Below, piece after piece: positions 7,901 through 17,696 of a stretch of DNA of 64,000 nt (position 1 is its first letter; each line of letters starts with the position of its first letter). This stretch comes from Saprospiraceae bacterium (GTDB lineage: Bacteria; Bacteroidota; Bacteroidia; Chitinophagales; Saprospiraceae), in assembly GCA_016714445.1 (NCBI GenBank), contig JADJNF010000010.1, positions 62,001-126,000 on the forward strand. Reading direction: 5' to 3'. The translations under genes were made by a program, and so were the position numbers. Under the pieces are notes generated by a model that was given only the letters and a program-made list of their open reading frames with translations, ran no database searches and had not been told where the DNA came from.

Positions 7901-9671
7901 CAGCTGTATGGAATATAAAATCTCTAAGAAATCCAGTAGTATTATTACTCGCAGAGCTTGAAAGGTCCCAACCATAACCTGTAGTTGGAGTAGCATTCTG
8001 TATCAACGGATTGTTTAAGTCAATGTATATATCAACAGCAGTTCTGAATTTGACAAAGGGACCTCCCTGATATCCTCCCAATCTTGTAAAATTACCATTT
8101 CCGCCTAATGCTACAGGACTGCTCAATATAGCGTGTGCATTACCTGTTTTTGATGGTATTAAATTGGTTAGAGAAGGAACACGAACCAACGAACCTGCAC
8201 CAACTGTCCAATCTACTCCTCCTGATGCAGCCCAATTAGGATGTTCAAATCCCTGAAAATAGGATTTATCCTTAGCTGTTGGGTCTACCCAGCTAACATC
8301 AGCACCACATTCTCCTAAATCATTATTTACAGAAATGTTTCCAGGGCATCCTGAAATAACTGGATCTACCTGATCTACTACTGTAATTGTCTGAACACAA
8401 GAAGCTGTATTATTTGATAAATCTGTTACTGTCCAGGTCCGAGGTATAGTTCCGGTTGCATTGCAGGAAGTCAACATATTTGTAACGTCCGAAAATGTGA
8501 TAGCATATCCACAATTGTCAGAAGCGGTCGCAAAACCAGTATTGTGAGGTCCTGAATCTTCCAGTTTATCTATTGTTGTAGCCACAGGACAAGTAATCAT
8601 TGGTGCTTCCATATCATTGACCGTCACCGTAAACTGGCAAGTCGAAAACTTACCACAAAAATCGGTCGCTGTCCAGGTCACCGTGGTCACGCCCGCATTC
8701 AGGGTAACACCAGCCAGTGATGATCCCGTACCTGTCGTCATACCCGTTAAGACGTATCCATAGGTTATCCCTCCGCAATTATCAGATGCAATGGCATCAA
8801 ACTCCGTTCCCACTACGGTGTAGGTACAAAAGCCTGTATTTGCAGGTCGTGATGGTGTAGTACCACATAATACCGGAATCACATCAAAAACAGGAACAAC
8901 ATTGTCTATTCTGGTATTGTATACTTTTGTCTGTACATCTCCACATTCATTGGTCACCGTAACAGTAATCACTGCAGCACATACACCTGAAGTAGACGCT
9001 GTTTTACTGACCGTTCCGCTGCATGTCGTGGTGGCTGTGGTCGCCGCAATCGCTGCTGCTTCCGCCAATGCCTGTGTATCGTAACAACTTGAAATGGTCC
9101 CTTGAGTAACCGTCATTGGTACTCTGGTTTCCAAATAGAAACTACTTACGTCATTGCCTATTTCATTTGTAAAACTATCAGGACTACCAAAGAATGGACT
9201 ACCCGCCGGTAAAATCTGTATGTTTACTCCTGAAGATATATCCACACAAGCCGTATTCAGATTTGCCGTGTTTGTGCCGGAAATATTGATTTTAACAATT
9301 CCGGAACTTGTACCTGCTATTATCGCATTATTTAATCCTCTTATTGTATTGTTTGCCACATCGTACGTCCAGGTAAAAGGGGCAAGGGGCAATATATCCG
9401 TGGCAGGATTATTAATTTTATATTCTTTAGTTTGTGGCATACTTATCACTATTTGCCAACTGCCAGCCGGAGCATTACATCCCGGGCTATTCTGTCCCAT
9501 GGTCCAGGCTATTTCCAATTCTACATCATCTCCTCCATTGGTAATACAGTAGGATGGTCTGTCGATAATATTCACACCGGTGATTTGCGGGTCACATCCC
9601 TGCCCTGACAGCTGATATAATCCTGAGATGATCAGTCCAATCGTTAGTAAGAAATATTTTAAGTTTTTCAT
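4902..9671 (-). CDS. Giant secreted HYR-repeat protein with an inserted jelly-roll domain
   Basis: A 1589-aa protein with a signal peptide (MKNLKYFLLTIGLI, ending LSGQ). Residues about 25-170 share a domain with the 3785-4879 product. Next come cysteine-containing HYR (hyalin repeat, Ig-fold) modules. One HYR is split: its start (VDPVISGCPGNISVNNDLG) is followed by about 230 residues of a concanavalin-like jelly-roll domain with a WYTFEW and NRYMWF signature. The HYR then resumes with its C-terminal strands. Six near-identical 85-residue HYR units follow, then two or three more divergent ones. The last about 150 residues form a DUF11-like domain ending GSGGDQIVGNNYAQSTFTVN, related to the end of the 9697-17616 product. 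No T9SS type A domain is visible, so its anchoring is unclear. The role is probably adhesive or structural. Confidence 0.85.
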   Translation of the reverse strand: MKNLKYFLLTIGLIISGLYQLSGQGCDPQITGVNIIDRPSYCITNGGDDVELEIAWTMGQNSPGCNAPAGSWQIVISMPQTKEYKINNPATDILPLAPFTWTYDVANNTIRGLNNAIIAGTSSGIVKINISGTNTANLNTACVDISSGVNIQILPAGSPFFGSPDSFTNEIGNDVSSFYLETRVPMTVTQGTISSCYDTQALAEAAAIAATTATTTCSGTVSKTASTSGVCAAVITVTVTNECGDVQTKVYNTRIDNVVPVFDVIPVLCGTTPSRPANTGFCTYTVVGTEFDAIASDNCGGITYGYVLTGMTTGTGSSLAGVTLNAGVTTVTWTATDFCGKFSTCQFTVTVNDMEAPMITCPVATTIDKLEDSGPHNTGFATASDNCGYAITFSDVTNMLTSCNATGTIPRTWTVTDLSNNTASCVQTITVVDQVDPVISGCPGNISVNNDLGECGADVSWVDPTAKDKSYFQGFEHPNWAASGGVDWTVGAGSLVRVPSLTNLIPSKTGNAHAILSSPVALGGNGNFTRLGGYQGGPFVKFRTAVDIYIDLNNPLIQNATPTTGYGWDLSSSASNNTTGFLRDFIFHTAAYDNTGVWVMADNNTNNSRRNNILTVTNKVKLVSTGWYTFEWVYRNNGGILAVDCIVRDQFGMLIFSETRQDPGDLIGGAGGNRYMWFTYFSGGDLPIDNTLVEYDVPVICSPMNGSFFNVGPTLVTCTATDKCTNTSVCSFTVTVTDTEKPVILGCPSNITQVNDLGNCSAVVTWTEPTATDNCTLPGSLVWTKSHIPGSTFPVGTTTVTYTATDAVNNTSLVCSFTVTVTDTEKPVILGCPSNITQVNDLGNCSAVVTWTEPTATDNCTLPGSLVWTKSHIPGSTFPVGTTTVTYTATDAFNNTSLVCSFTVTVTDTEKPVILGCPSNITQVNDLGNCSAVATWTEPTGTDNCTLPGSLVWTKSHIPGSTFPVGTTTVTYTATDAVNNTSLVCSFTVTVTDTEKPVILGCPSNITQVNDLGNCSAVVTWTEPTATDNCTLPGSLVWTKSHIPGSTFPVGTTTVTYTATDAVNNTSLVCSFTVTVTDTEKPVILGCPSNITQVNDLGNCSAVVTWTEPTATDNCTLPGSLVWTKSHIPGSTFPVGTTTVTYTATDAVNNTSLVCSFTVTVTDTEKPVILGCPSNITQVNDLGNCSAVVTWTEPTATDNCTLPGSLVWTKSHIPGSSFPVGTTTVTYTATDAVNNTSLVCSFTVTVNDTQIPTVSSIPVSGASIVGYTCGQMLTFNTDPNSCVSSKTIVKPIWADNCGVMSSTAAANNGVTISDFGTFVSGTFPKGITTVTFTGTDNSGNTNTCTLIIEVKDVTPPSIVNCPSNVAVMAPANACTAVVTWTPPPTAFDNCSGVTLVQTSSPTTGLGIGSAFPIGVTTILYTATDAAGNTATCSFTVTVSGTCSNQTELTITFLIEASNFLPSQNRDAIYTVNNISANPTNTPVQVFIQYPANLIFNSSVYAMSTNINMFGFMFMSNNSEWIFTPVMGGVLCTLNGSIPAGGTKIIALNIEAVSGAIKNATASTTGTIGTGSGGDQIVGNNYAQSTFTVN
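5935..7464 (-). repeat. Six near-identical 255-bp HYR-coding units
   Basis: Units start at 5935, 6190, 6445, 6700, 6955 and 7210, each exactly 255 bp (85 codons). They differ by only a handful of single bases, including at silent positions. Such low silent divergence points to recent expansion or ongoing gene conversion. Short-read assemblies may collapse such an array, so the copy number should be treated with care. Confidence 0.95.
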
Positions 9672-9696
9672 TATCTTTATTTTTATTTATTATTAA

Positions 9697-12600
9697 TTAA
9701 TTGGCTATCTGAAATGACCCTTGTGTATAATTATTATTCGGACTGATATCACCTCCTGACCCATTATACAATTGTGCCGTAATCACTCCCTTCTGGCCAA
9801 TGTAGCCTACCGGAGTAATACGCACCCTGATACTTTTACTCGCAGCAGGTGCTATACTCAATGTCGGCTTTAATGTAAATAAATACATCTTCACCCCCGG
9901 AGGACTGGATGGATATTCTGTAACAATCCAATCATCATTCTCCGGTGTAAGTGCTCCCACTGTAGTAAATACCGTCGAAGACGGTACACCGACCAACACT
10001 TTTATATTTCCCAGTGGTGCTAATTCATGTGATGAGTTGACCACAGTGTTTTTTTCGGTGATCAATCTATCTTTTACTACAGGCAGGGTAAAATTTCCCA
10101 CCGGATCCAGTGCAAATGCCGGTGACTGCACCGAAAGGTCTACTGCAGGTATACAATTGCCCGTCACTGTGATCATAAAAGAGTAGGTTGCAGTAATACC
10201 CGCCGCATCTGTAGCTGTATACGTAATCGTATTCACGGATGGAACCACAAACACTGCTCCCGGATTAAAATTGCTGGTGACCGTCACCGTACCCGGACAG
10301 TTGTCATTGGCTACAGGAGGTACCCAGTTGACGATGAGACTACAATCTCCCGGAGGCGCTGCCACTGTAAAACTCGTTGGTAAGCTTGAGAATACAGGTG
10401 GTATATTGTCTGATACCACGATGGTAATACTACATGTAGTGGTATTTCCGGATGCGTCAGTTGCAGTAAAGGTAACTATGGTGCTGCCTTTAGGGAAAGT
10501 ACCTGATACAAAAGCTCCCAGGTCAGTCAATGTAACGCTGTTATTTGCGGTAGCTGTAGTAGCAGTAATTACACAATTATCCGCCCAGACTGGTTCCACG
10601 ATCGTTTGGAAAGAGTTGCAGGAAGCAGGATCTGTAAACCTGTTGATGGTAGCACCACAGGTATATCCCGCGACAGAAGCACCCATAGCGGGTATGGTGT
10701 AAGTTGGAAATACGGTCGGATTGGTCACTGTAAAGGTAACCGTTTCTGTATCCGTACATCCGTTGGTGTCTGTCACCGTGTAGGTGATTATGGAAGATCC
10801 CTGGCCCATAGATGTTGCCGTCGTCAGGGCCGCATTGGTCGGGCTGACAATTACATTAGCCGGTGTGGCGCTGGACCAAAGGTGGGTCGTATATGGTGCT
10901 AGTCCACCTGTCGCACTACCTGTCAGAACGGATGTAAGACCGGGCTCACATAGGGTAGTTACTCCAGCTATGGCCGCCGTAAGTGCACTGATACAAGCTC
11001 CGGGTGCCGGTTGAAACCCATCGGTAGGAACACCACCAACATCTGTACCCAATGCCAGGAACGGATCATAGGTCACTACGCCTGACATCAATGGAGCTAT
11101 ATTGGTTGCGCATGGTAAGCCCCACCAGTTGCAGGTAGCGTTTATGGTATGACCTGCATCATTCGTTGCTCCTTTTCCCATTGGATTGCCATTCATCAAC
11201 ACGCTGTTGTTGGTGGCATTGATGGTGCTTCCTGTGCCATTGGCTGTCAGGAAGGCAGTTACTGTTGTGGCACTGGCTACCGGATGGGTTATGAAGTTAT
11301 TGGTGGCATTAATGGTTGCTCCTTGCTGAGCTATCATCGCAAATCCGTCGTTCCCACCCGCTGCAAAAGCATCATAACCATTGCCATCGATGATACTGTT
11401 GGTCACTGATACACTGACCTTTCCTCGCGCATCGATACCTCTGTTTCTATTATTTTGTATTAGCGCATTATTTACTGCTACTGTCTGTTTGACAGCGCCT
11501 GTACTAAAATCTGCTATGTATATACCCCCGCTGGACTGCGATGGCTTGCCTGTACCATTGATACTGCCATTATTTACATCCAGTGCAATGGTTTCTGTTG
11601 TGGTGCCACCACCTGTAAAGCTGTATATTCCTGCATGGAAATTTATATCAGGTATTACAGAACTTCCTGCAAACATACTCATGATTACATTATCCACTTC
11701 GACCTTTGATGAAGCGTAAGGCGCTGCGCCCGTCAAGGTATTTACCACAGCTACTCCCTGCATGACCCCTTTGATGGTTCCACCGGAGATCTCCTGCTTG
11801 ACAGACGCTGGATTTATATTATGAAGGACATACCCATAGTGACCATCCTGGATTATATTGTCAGTGACTGTCAATGGAATGGCTCCATTGACGCCATTAA
11901 GTAAAATACCTACGGTAGGCTGACTGACATCTCCATTAAATTGTGTGGTCATATCAACACAGTTCAAATCGATGGTACCGGCTGCAGTTGCTGTATTCAG
12001 ACCGGTAATATTGATGCCTATCCAGTCTGCTGCAATTTTATTATTTCGTACAGTAAAGTCGGTAAAGCCTGTGCTGGCAATGCCTGTCCTTCCTGTGATA
12101 TCAAATCCATCGATGGTGACACCTGTGGATGATATCGTAAACGCAGTACCCACTCCACCTGCCACGATACTTTCGGCACCCAATCTGGTGGCGCAAGGTT
12201 GGCCAAACTGGGCACCTTTGATTGTCACAGGTTTGGTGACGTTGACATTTTGATTGAAAGTACCCGGACAAACATTCACGTTAAATCCATTGGAAGCTGC
12301 ATCTATACCACGCTGGATACCAAGGGTATTGGTGGTCACGTAGTCATTGTTGGCAGTCCAGGTAACCAGACCCAAACCAACAAAATCAAGTGCATGGTAC
12401 ACACGATCTTCTATGGCACATCCGCCCACTGCACCAAAGGTTACTCCACTGGTCGCATCTATGCTCATGGCAGTTGCGTTGACGATATCATGGCCTGTTC
12501 CGAATGCCCCGGTAGCCGGGAAAGATAAACCGGATAAAGTTTGTGAAGGATCTGCAGTAATGCTCTCAAATCTAAGACCTGTTGCATCTGCTGCACTGCG

Positions 12601-15600
12601 TGTATTTACCACTGTGTTTAAGAAACTAAGGTTGTCGATATTGGTATAATTGCGAACCTTAATCATCGTCTTATTGGAAGCGGTCAGATTATCCGGGTTT
12701 CCGGTAAAACTACAATTGTCAATGAGAACAGTACCCGCTGCACCGGTTGGTGAGCCTAACGCACCTTTACCACGAAGATCCATCGCTGTGGCAGCATAAG
12801 TATTGAAGGTCAGGTTTTTGAACGACCCATTTCCATTAAACCTTTGCATAAATATGTCTGAAGCATACGTTGATAAAGCCGTTCCTCCGGAACCATTGTC
12901 TTCAAACTGTACACCTTCAACAGTAATATTACTCAATATCTGCGCATCGTTGCCCGCAGTGATCAAACCTGAATACCGGTTGTTTTTGATCAGACCATTT
13001 TTAATGTATATGCCATTTGGTCCGTCTCCAACCATACCTAAACCAAGGTTGATACCCAGGTCATTGTTCTGGAACCGGCAGTCCCAGATATTTATTTTCG
13101 CAGGTGAAGTTGTATTTGTTCCGTTGAATATCAATCCGGCAAAACGGTAATTATCCGCATATACATTGTATAAATTGAGATAATACACAGGAACGGTCAC
13201 ATTAATTCCATAATCGTTGTTATTCAGAATATCTGTTGTCTTTCCCTGACAATATATGTTCTGTATCTCCAGTGAGTTGCCGGTACCTCCCGGTGCGATA
13301 CCATCTACCGTAATGGTAATGGCATTACCTCCTATCGTTGATGTGTTGATAAACGATGCCGGTGCAAAGAAAGGATTTTGTGCACCAAGTATTTGCAATC
13401 GTTTATTTACTACGACATTTTCTACATAAGTACCAGCACAAACATTAATCACTTCTCCATCTGATGTGGTCGGAGCATCGATGGCTGCCTGAATGGTTGC
13501 AAAATGAAGCCCGTCTGTGGTATTGGTTACCGGCAGATATAGCACAGTTGCAGATATCGTAGCGGTAGACAAATTAGCATCAGTCACTGTAATGGTGTAA
13601 GCTCCTGCTGCTAGTGGCGTGATAGTATGCACACTTGTTGCTGCTACCGGACCACCTGAAGAAGGACCTGCCCATGAAATATTATATGGTCCTGTGCCCC
13701 CACTGAAGGTTACTTCAATCGAACCTGTAGTTGGGCCACATAAAATATGTGTTGGTCTTGCCGACGAAACTTCCACTGGCGTGCCAGTAGCCGGAATAGG
13801 TTGGAAACCGCAACTAGAATCTTGATCATCCTCATCGGTCACCCAAGGTATATAATCCACTACTCCATCATTTTTCGCTGCTACTGTAGCAGCTGCTGCT
13901 GAGCCATACCAGTTGCTTTCTGCATTCACAGATGTGCCCATAACATTACTTACTCCAAAAACCATATTTGTAAAGCTGTTATCATTTATCATAACACTTG
14001 CAACCCCTACATTATCTTCAACACGAACACCCACGGCATCAGTATTGCCTTTGTGGTCAACAAAATTATCCATAATGTTACTAGCTACTATAGCTCCAGG
14101 TGTTTCTCCTTCCAAACCTACACCGTGCGACCATAATCCTTCTAAACTTGTAATTGTATTATTTGTAACACTTGGGTTGTTTGCTTTACCAGGAAAAGAT
14201 GCACTTGCTCCTACGTTAATGATCACTCCATATGCACCTTTTCCCCCATCTGCAAATGCTGATATTGATGCAGTAATCGAACTTACAGTGTTACAGGTTA
14301 TTGATAGATTATCAATATCAAAAGCTGCATTTGAAAATCCTGCACCAATACCTACACCACTTCCGTTATTAGATTTGGCTGCAGCTCCTGTCAATGATGT
14401 ATTGGCTCCACCACGAATATTGTCGACGCAGTTGTTATTAATATCTACATTACTCATATTGGCTGATGATCCCATTTCAATGGAGATTCCATATGTAGCT
14501 CCACTACCGGAAGTCGCATTTCCTATATCTGTAACGATATTATTTTGAATTGTCGCATTACTGTTGCCTTTATTATATACACCAAATGATCCTGTTGGAT
14601 TAGTAATAGTAAATCCGTCTATTGTTACATCAGGTGCATCAATCTTCACAGCCATTCCACCAGAACCAGAAATAATACTTTCTGTAACACGAGTACCTGA
14701 TGGGCAAGCTATTCCAACATTTGCACCATTTAAGGTAAGTGCTTTATTTATAATCACATTCTCATTGTAAGTCCCAGCAGACGCCGTAATTTCATCATTT
14801 GGTGAAGCTGCATTGATTGCCGCCTGAATAGAACAATAAAGGTTACCTGTGTTTGTATTTGTTACCACACCACCAGGGCCATCTGTTCCATTACATGAAT
14901 TTGGTACTGGCTGGAAACCAGCATTTGCACTATTATCAGATCCATTGGTTAACCAAGGGCAATAGTTCACAACACCAGTTATTTTAGCAGCCGGCGTTGT
15001 AGGCGCACCATACCAGTTACATGTTGCATCAACACTTAAATTAGGTATTCGGTTATCAATCGCCCAATCCTCTACTGCACCAGACAAATCGTTATCGTGA
15101 ATTTCCAAACCACTAACATTGGCACCCATCAAAATGGTAATATGTGATGTGTTTGCACCAAAAATATTTCCGGTAAAGTTTAATGCCTGGGCACTTTCTA
15201 TTACCCATCCTCTTGTGTTTGAAATGGTATTGTTACTGATATCACCTGAACCCGCACTTAAATAGCCTGGCTGGCGAAGTGATTCAATGATATTATTATC
15301 CATTAAAATACCCGTTACAGGACTGGCAGACCAAACTGTTGCCCTTGTAACTTGTGTGGCACCATATACATAGGTACCTGAAAACTTATTATTTAAAATT
15401 TGAGTGTTGCTTTGGAACACTCCAAGAATTGAACCTTCCGCTCCAGCCCCTACTACTTTAAAATGTATGTCTTTCACTGTAATTCCGGGTGCATTAAGTG
15501 TTAATGCAATTGATGGATTCACATTAAACCATGAAGAAGACATTTCCACAATAGTATTATCACGACCATGCCCTTGTAAAGTGATATCGTTATTAATACT

Positions 15601-17616
15601 ACTATGAGATGATAAGCTATGTGTGCCATCACAAATATCTACAATATCTCCATTTTGAGATGCTGCAATTGCAGCTTGAATAGTAGCAAAATAGGTTGTT
15701 GGAGTAACTCCTGAAAGTGTAATAGGTAAGTACTGGACTGTTGCAGTGGCTGTAGCTGTTGTACCATTGGCACTGGTGACTGTGATGTTGTAGCTGCCAG
15801 CAGATAAAGATGGAATAACATATCCGCTAGAAACAGGACTTTCAGAACCACTGGATGGACCAGACCATGCAATACTGTATGGAACAACCCCGCCACTAAA
15901 TTCTACTTCTATTGATCCTGTCGTAGAGCCACACAGGATGTGGAAAGGTGTAACATCATCTACCATAACGCCATTACCACATGTAGCTTCAGGTTGAAAT
16001 CCCTGTACAAGTGGCTGAACATCAACATTAGTAGATAACCAGGGTATATAAGTTACAGGTCCATTGATTTTAGAAGCATTAGTAGCTAAAACTGTGGAAC
16101 CTAGCCAGTTACATGTGGCATTGACTGTTTCCCCTGATTGGTTTTGAATATTTTGAAAACTATTATTGTAAAGTGAATTTTCATTGATGGACACGGTTGA
16201 TGCAAGACTTACAGATGACCCAACTCTGATGCCTCTATAATTGTTATATATCTCATTATTTGTAATCACAATGTTTTTTATAGGATATCTTAAATAAATA
16301 GCACCGTTCGCTGTTGATCCGCAATTTCTGACTGTGTTATTTAAAATATCGACTCTACTGGTATTAATATAGATACCAATTCCTGATGTACCAGTATTCC
16401 CGTCAATAGTATTATTTGAAACAATAGCATTATTTAGAAAAAGATGGTTTTTGTTATCATCACCACCATCTTTGTCACCTACTTTAATCCCATCAGCTGC
16501 ACTATTATTATATAAATAATTGTAATCTACTAACATATCCGGTCCATTGTCATAAAGATAAATTACACCATCAGCAGAAGATGATGAGTAGATTTCATTG
16601 TGTCTGGCAAAGGTATTGGTAGACCCACAACAAAGATTGATTCCATCTCCTGTCGTAGAAAAAACACGACAGTATTCAACACCTCCACCGGAAACATTTC
16701 TAAGTTGTATGCCTTCATCTCCAGGTGTAGCTGAATTTCTGACAATACAATATTTAACAATAACACCATTTCGCATTGGAGATCCTGTAGGGGTAGAAAT
16801 AAGATCACCTTTCCCATTCCTTACTTCCAACCCATTTAAAATGACGCCCGGTGCAGTAATGCTGAAGATAGTTAAAAGTGATCCTCCACCATCCACAATC
16901 GCTTCTGATGCATCGCCCGGTGTCCTAAATCCTGCGGCAGTTCTTGGATCCACACCCATCTGTGGTCCATTGATAGTAACAGGTTTATGTACATTGATGC
17001 TCGACGTGATATTATATACTCCTGCTGACACGGTTATCACATCATTATCATCCGCATCGTCAATGGCATCCTGTATATTACAGTAAAACAATGTCTGGTT
17101 TTCATTTTTCACCGGACCTGAATTGACTGCAATGGAAACATTATTATTCAGGGTAACAGGAACTTCTACAAATAAATTATTTCCTGCTTCTATTACTGCA
17201 GGTGTTCCTGTGATATTCACATTTAAAGTGGCCGGGCTGCTGATGACCTTCAGTGTGATGGTCAAAACTTCAGTACCAGCTCCTAAAGTTGCTCCATACG
17301 GTGCAAAATCACCATCAAACCATGTATACGTTAATGTACCGGCTCCCAATCCTATTGCAGGAGCATCTCCGTCAATCGTGACAGGCGCATTGCTGATATA
17401 CTGTAATTTAGATTGATCCCAGTTGACACTGTACTGTAAAGTACCCAAATTGTTAAAGCCACTTACTGCCTTAATGGAAATCACAACATTGTCTCCGCAC
17501 GCAGCCACATTTACATTTGATGTAGAAGAAAGAGTAAGTTGTGCCTGTACGGCTGTCATCGGCAGTAACACCATGACAAACACAAAAATGGATATCTGTC
17601 TTAAAAAATTGTTCAT
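9697..17616 (-). CDS. Giant secreted beta-helix protein with N-terminal cohesin-like domain
   Basis: About 2639 aa from the ATG at 17616. I prefer it to an in-frame ATG 28 codons upstream because it begins a proper signal peptide (MNNFLRQISIFVFVMVLLP, cleaved after VQAQ). Residues about 30-165 resemble a cohesin-type domain (NVAACGDNVVISIKAVSGF, then LQYSVNWDQSKLQY). Five parallel beta-helix modules begin near residues 175, 640, 925, 1370 and 1765, each opening with an IQAAIDA then AGTYNENV motif. SprB/PKD-like repeats (HILCGPTTGSIEV then AGAYTITVTDAN) separate some of them. A PKD-like and two HYR domains lie near 2210-2485. A DUF11-like C-terminal domain ends SPNNNYTQGSFQIAN, matching the end of the neighbouring 1589-aa protein. 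No T9SS type A domain is visible. It may be a surface scaffold or adhesin; the beta-helix modules show no clear lyase active site. Confidence 0.85.
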   Translation of the reverse strand: MNNFLRQISIFVFVMVLLPMTAVQAQLTLSSTSNVNVAACGDNVVISIKAVSGFNNLGTLQYSVNWDQSKLQYISNAPVTIDGDAPAIGLGAGTLTYTWFDGDFAPYGATLGAGTEVLTITLKVISSPATLNVNITGTPAVIEAGNNLFVEVPVTLNNNVSIAVNSGPVKNENQTLFYCNIQDAIDDADDNDVITVSAGVYNITSSINVHKPVTINGPQMGVDPRTAAGFRTPGDASEAIVDGGGSLLTIFSITAPGVILNGLEVRNGKGDLISTPTGSPMRNGVIVKYCIVRNSATPGDEGIQLRNVSGGGVEYCRVFSTTGDGINLCCGSTNTFARHNEIYSSSSADGVIYLYDNGPDMLVDYNYLYNNSAADGIKVGDKDGGDDNKNHLFLNNAIVSNNTIDGNTGTSGIGIYINTSRVDILNNTVRNCGSTANGAIYLRYPIKNIVITNNEIYNNYRGIRVGSSVSLASTVSINENSLYNNSFQNIQNQSGETVNATCNWLGSTVLATNASKINGPVTYIPWLSTNVDVQPLVQGFQPEATCGNGVMVDDVTPFHILCGSTTGSIEVEFSGGVVPYSIAWSGPSSGSESPVSSGYVIPSLSAGSYNITVTSANGTTATATATVQYLPITLSGVTPTTYFATIQAAIAASQNGDIVDICDGTHSLSSHSSINNDITLQGHGRDNTIVEMSSSWFNVNPSIALTLNAPGITVKDIHFKVVGAGAEGSILGVFQSNTQILNNKFSGTYVYGATQVTRATVWSASPVTGILMDNNIIESLRQPGYLSAGSGDISNNTISNTRGWVIESAQALNFTGNIFGANTSHITILMGANVSGLEIHDNDLSGAVEDWAIDNRIPNLSVDATCNWYGAPTTPAAKITGVVNYCPWLTNGSDNSANAGFQPVPNSCNGTDGPGGVVTNTNTGNLYCSIQAAINAASPNDEITASAGTYNENVIINKALTLNGANVGIACPSGTRVTESIISGSGGMAVKIDAPDVTIDGFTITNPTGSFGVYNKGNSNATIQNNIVTDIGNATSGSGATYGISIEMGSSANMSNVDINNNCVDNIRGGANTSLTGAAAKSNNGSGVGIGAGFSNAAFDIDNLSITCNTVSSITASISAFADGGKGAYGVIINVGASASFPGKANNPSVTNNTITSLEGLWSHGVGLEGETPGAIVASNIMDNFVDHKGNTDAVGVRVEDNVGVASVMINDNSFTNMVFGVSNVMGTSVNAESNWYGSAAAATVAAKNDGVVDYIPWVTDEDDQDSSCGFQPIPATGTPVEVSSARPTHILCGPTTGSIEVTFSGGTGPYNISWAGPSSGGPVAATSVHTITPLAAGAYTITVTDANLSTATISATVLYLPVTNTTDGLHFATIQAAIDAPTTSDGEVINVCAGTYVENVVVNKRLQILGAQNPFFAPASFINTSTIGGNAITITVDGIAPGGTGNSLEIQNIYCQGKTTDILNNNDYGINVTVPVYYLNLYNVYADNYRFAGLIFNGTNTTSPAKINIWDCRFQNNDLGINLGLGMVGDGPNGIYIKNGLIKNNRYSGLITAGNDAQILSNITVEGVQFEDNGSGGTALSTYASDIFMQRFNGNGSFKNLTFNTYAATAMDLRGKGALGSPTGAAGTVLIDNCSFTGNPDNLTASNKTMIKVRNYTNIDNLSFLNTVVNTRSAADATGLRFESITADPSQTLSGLSFPATGAFGTGHDIVNATAMSIDATSGVTFGAVGGCAIEDRVYHALDFVGLGLVTWTANNDYVTTNTLGIQRGIDAASNGFNVNVCPGTFNQNVNVTKPVTIKGAQFGQPCATRLGAESIVAGGVGTAFTISSTGVTIDGFDITGRTGIASTGFTDFTVRNNKIAADWIGINITGLNTATAAGTIDLNCVDMTTQFNGDVSQPTVGILLNGVNGAIPLTVTDNIIQDGHYGYVLHNINPASVKQEISGGTIKGVMQGVAVVNTLTGAAPYASSKVEVDNVIMSMFAGSSVIPDINFHAGIYSFTGGGTTTETIALDVNNGSINGTGKPSQSSGGIYIADFSTGAVKQTVAVNNALIQNNRNRGIDARGKVSVSVTNSIIDGNGYDAFAAGGNDGFAMIAQQGATINATNNFITHPVASATTVTAFLTANGTGSTINATNNSVLMNGNPMGKGATNDAGHTINATCNWWGLPCATNIAPLMSGVVTYDPFLALGTDVGGVPTDGFQPAPGACISALTAAIAGVTTLCEPGLTSVLTGSATGGLAPYTTHLWSSATPANVIVSPTNAALTTATSMGQGSSIITYTVTDTNGCTDTETVTFTVTNPTVFPTYTIPAMGASVAGYTCGATINRFTDPASCNSFQTIVEPVWADNCVITATTATANNSVTLTDLGAFVSGTFPKGSTIVTFTATDASGNTTTCSITIVVSDNIPPVFSSLPTSFTVAAPPGDCSLIVNWVPPVANDNCPGTVTVTSNFNPGAVFVVPSVNTITYTATDAAGITATYSFMITVTGNCIPAVDLSVQSPAFALDPVGNFTLPVVKDRLITEKNTVVNSSHELAPLGNIKVLVGVPSSTVFTTVGALTPENDDWIVTEYPSSPPGVKMYLFTLKPTLSIAPAASKSIRVRITPVGYIGQKGVITAQLYNGSGGDISPNNNYTQGSFQIAN

Positions 17617-17696
17617 GTCCGTTTTTTTAAATTTTAAGAAACTGTTACAATCGTGTAACTTTTTTATTGTCAATGAATTTAATGCTAACTTTTCCA

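Noticed and set aside
13913..14548. A 211-aa plus-strand open frame, plus other plus-strand frames inside the giant genes
   Set aside because: They lie entirely antisense to long domain-bearing minus-strand genes and show only low-complexity hydrophobic composition.
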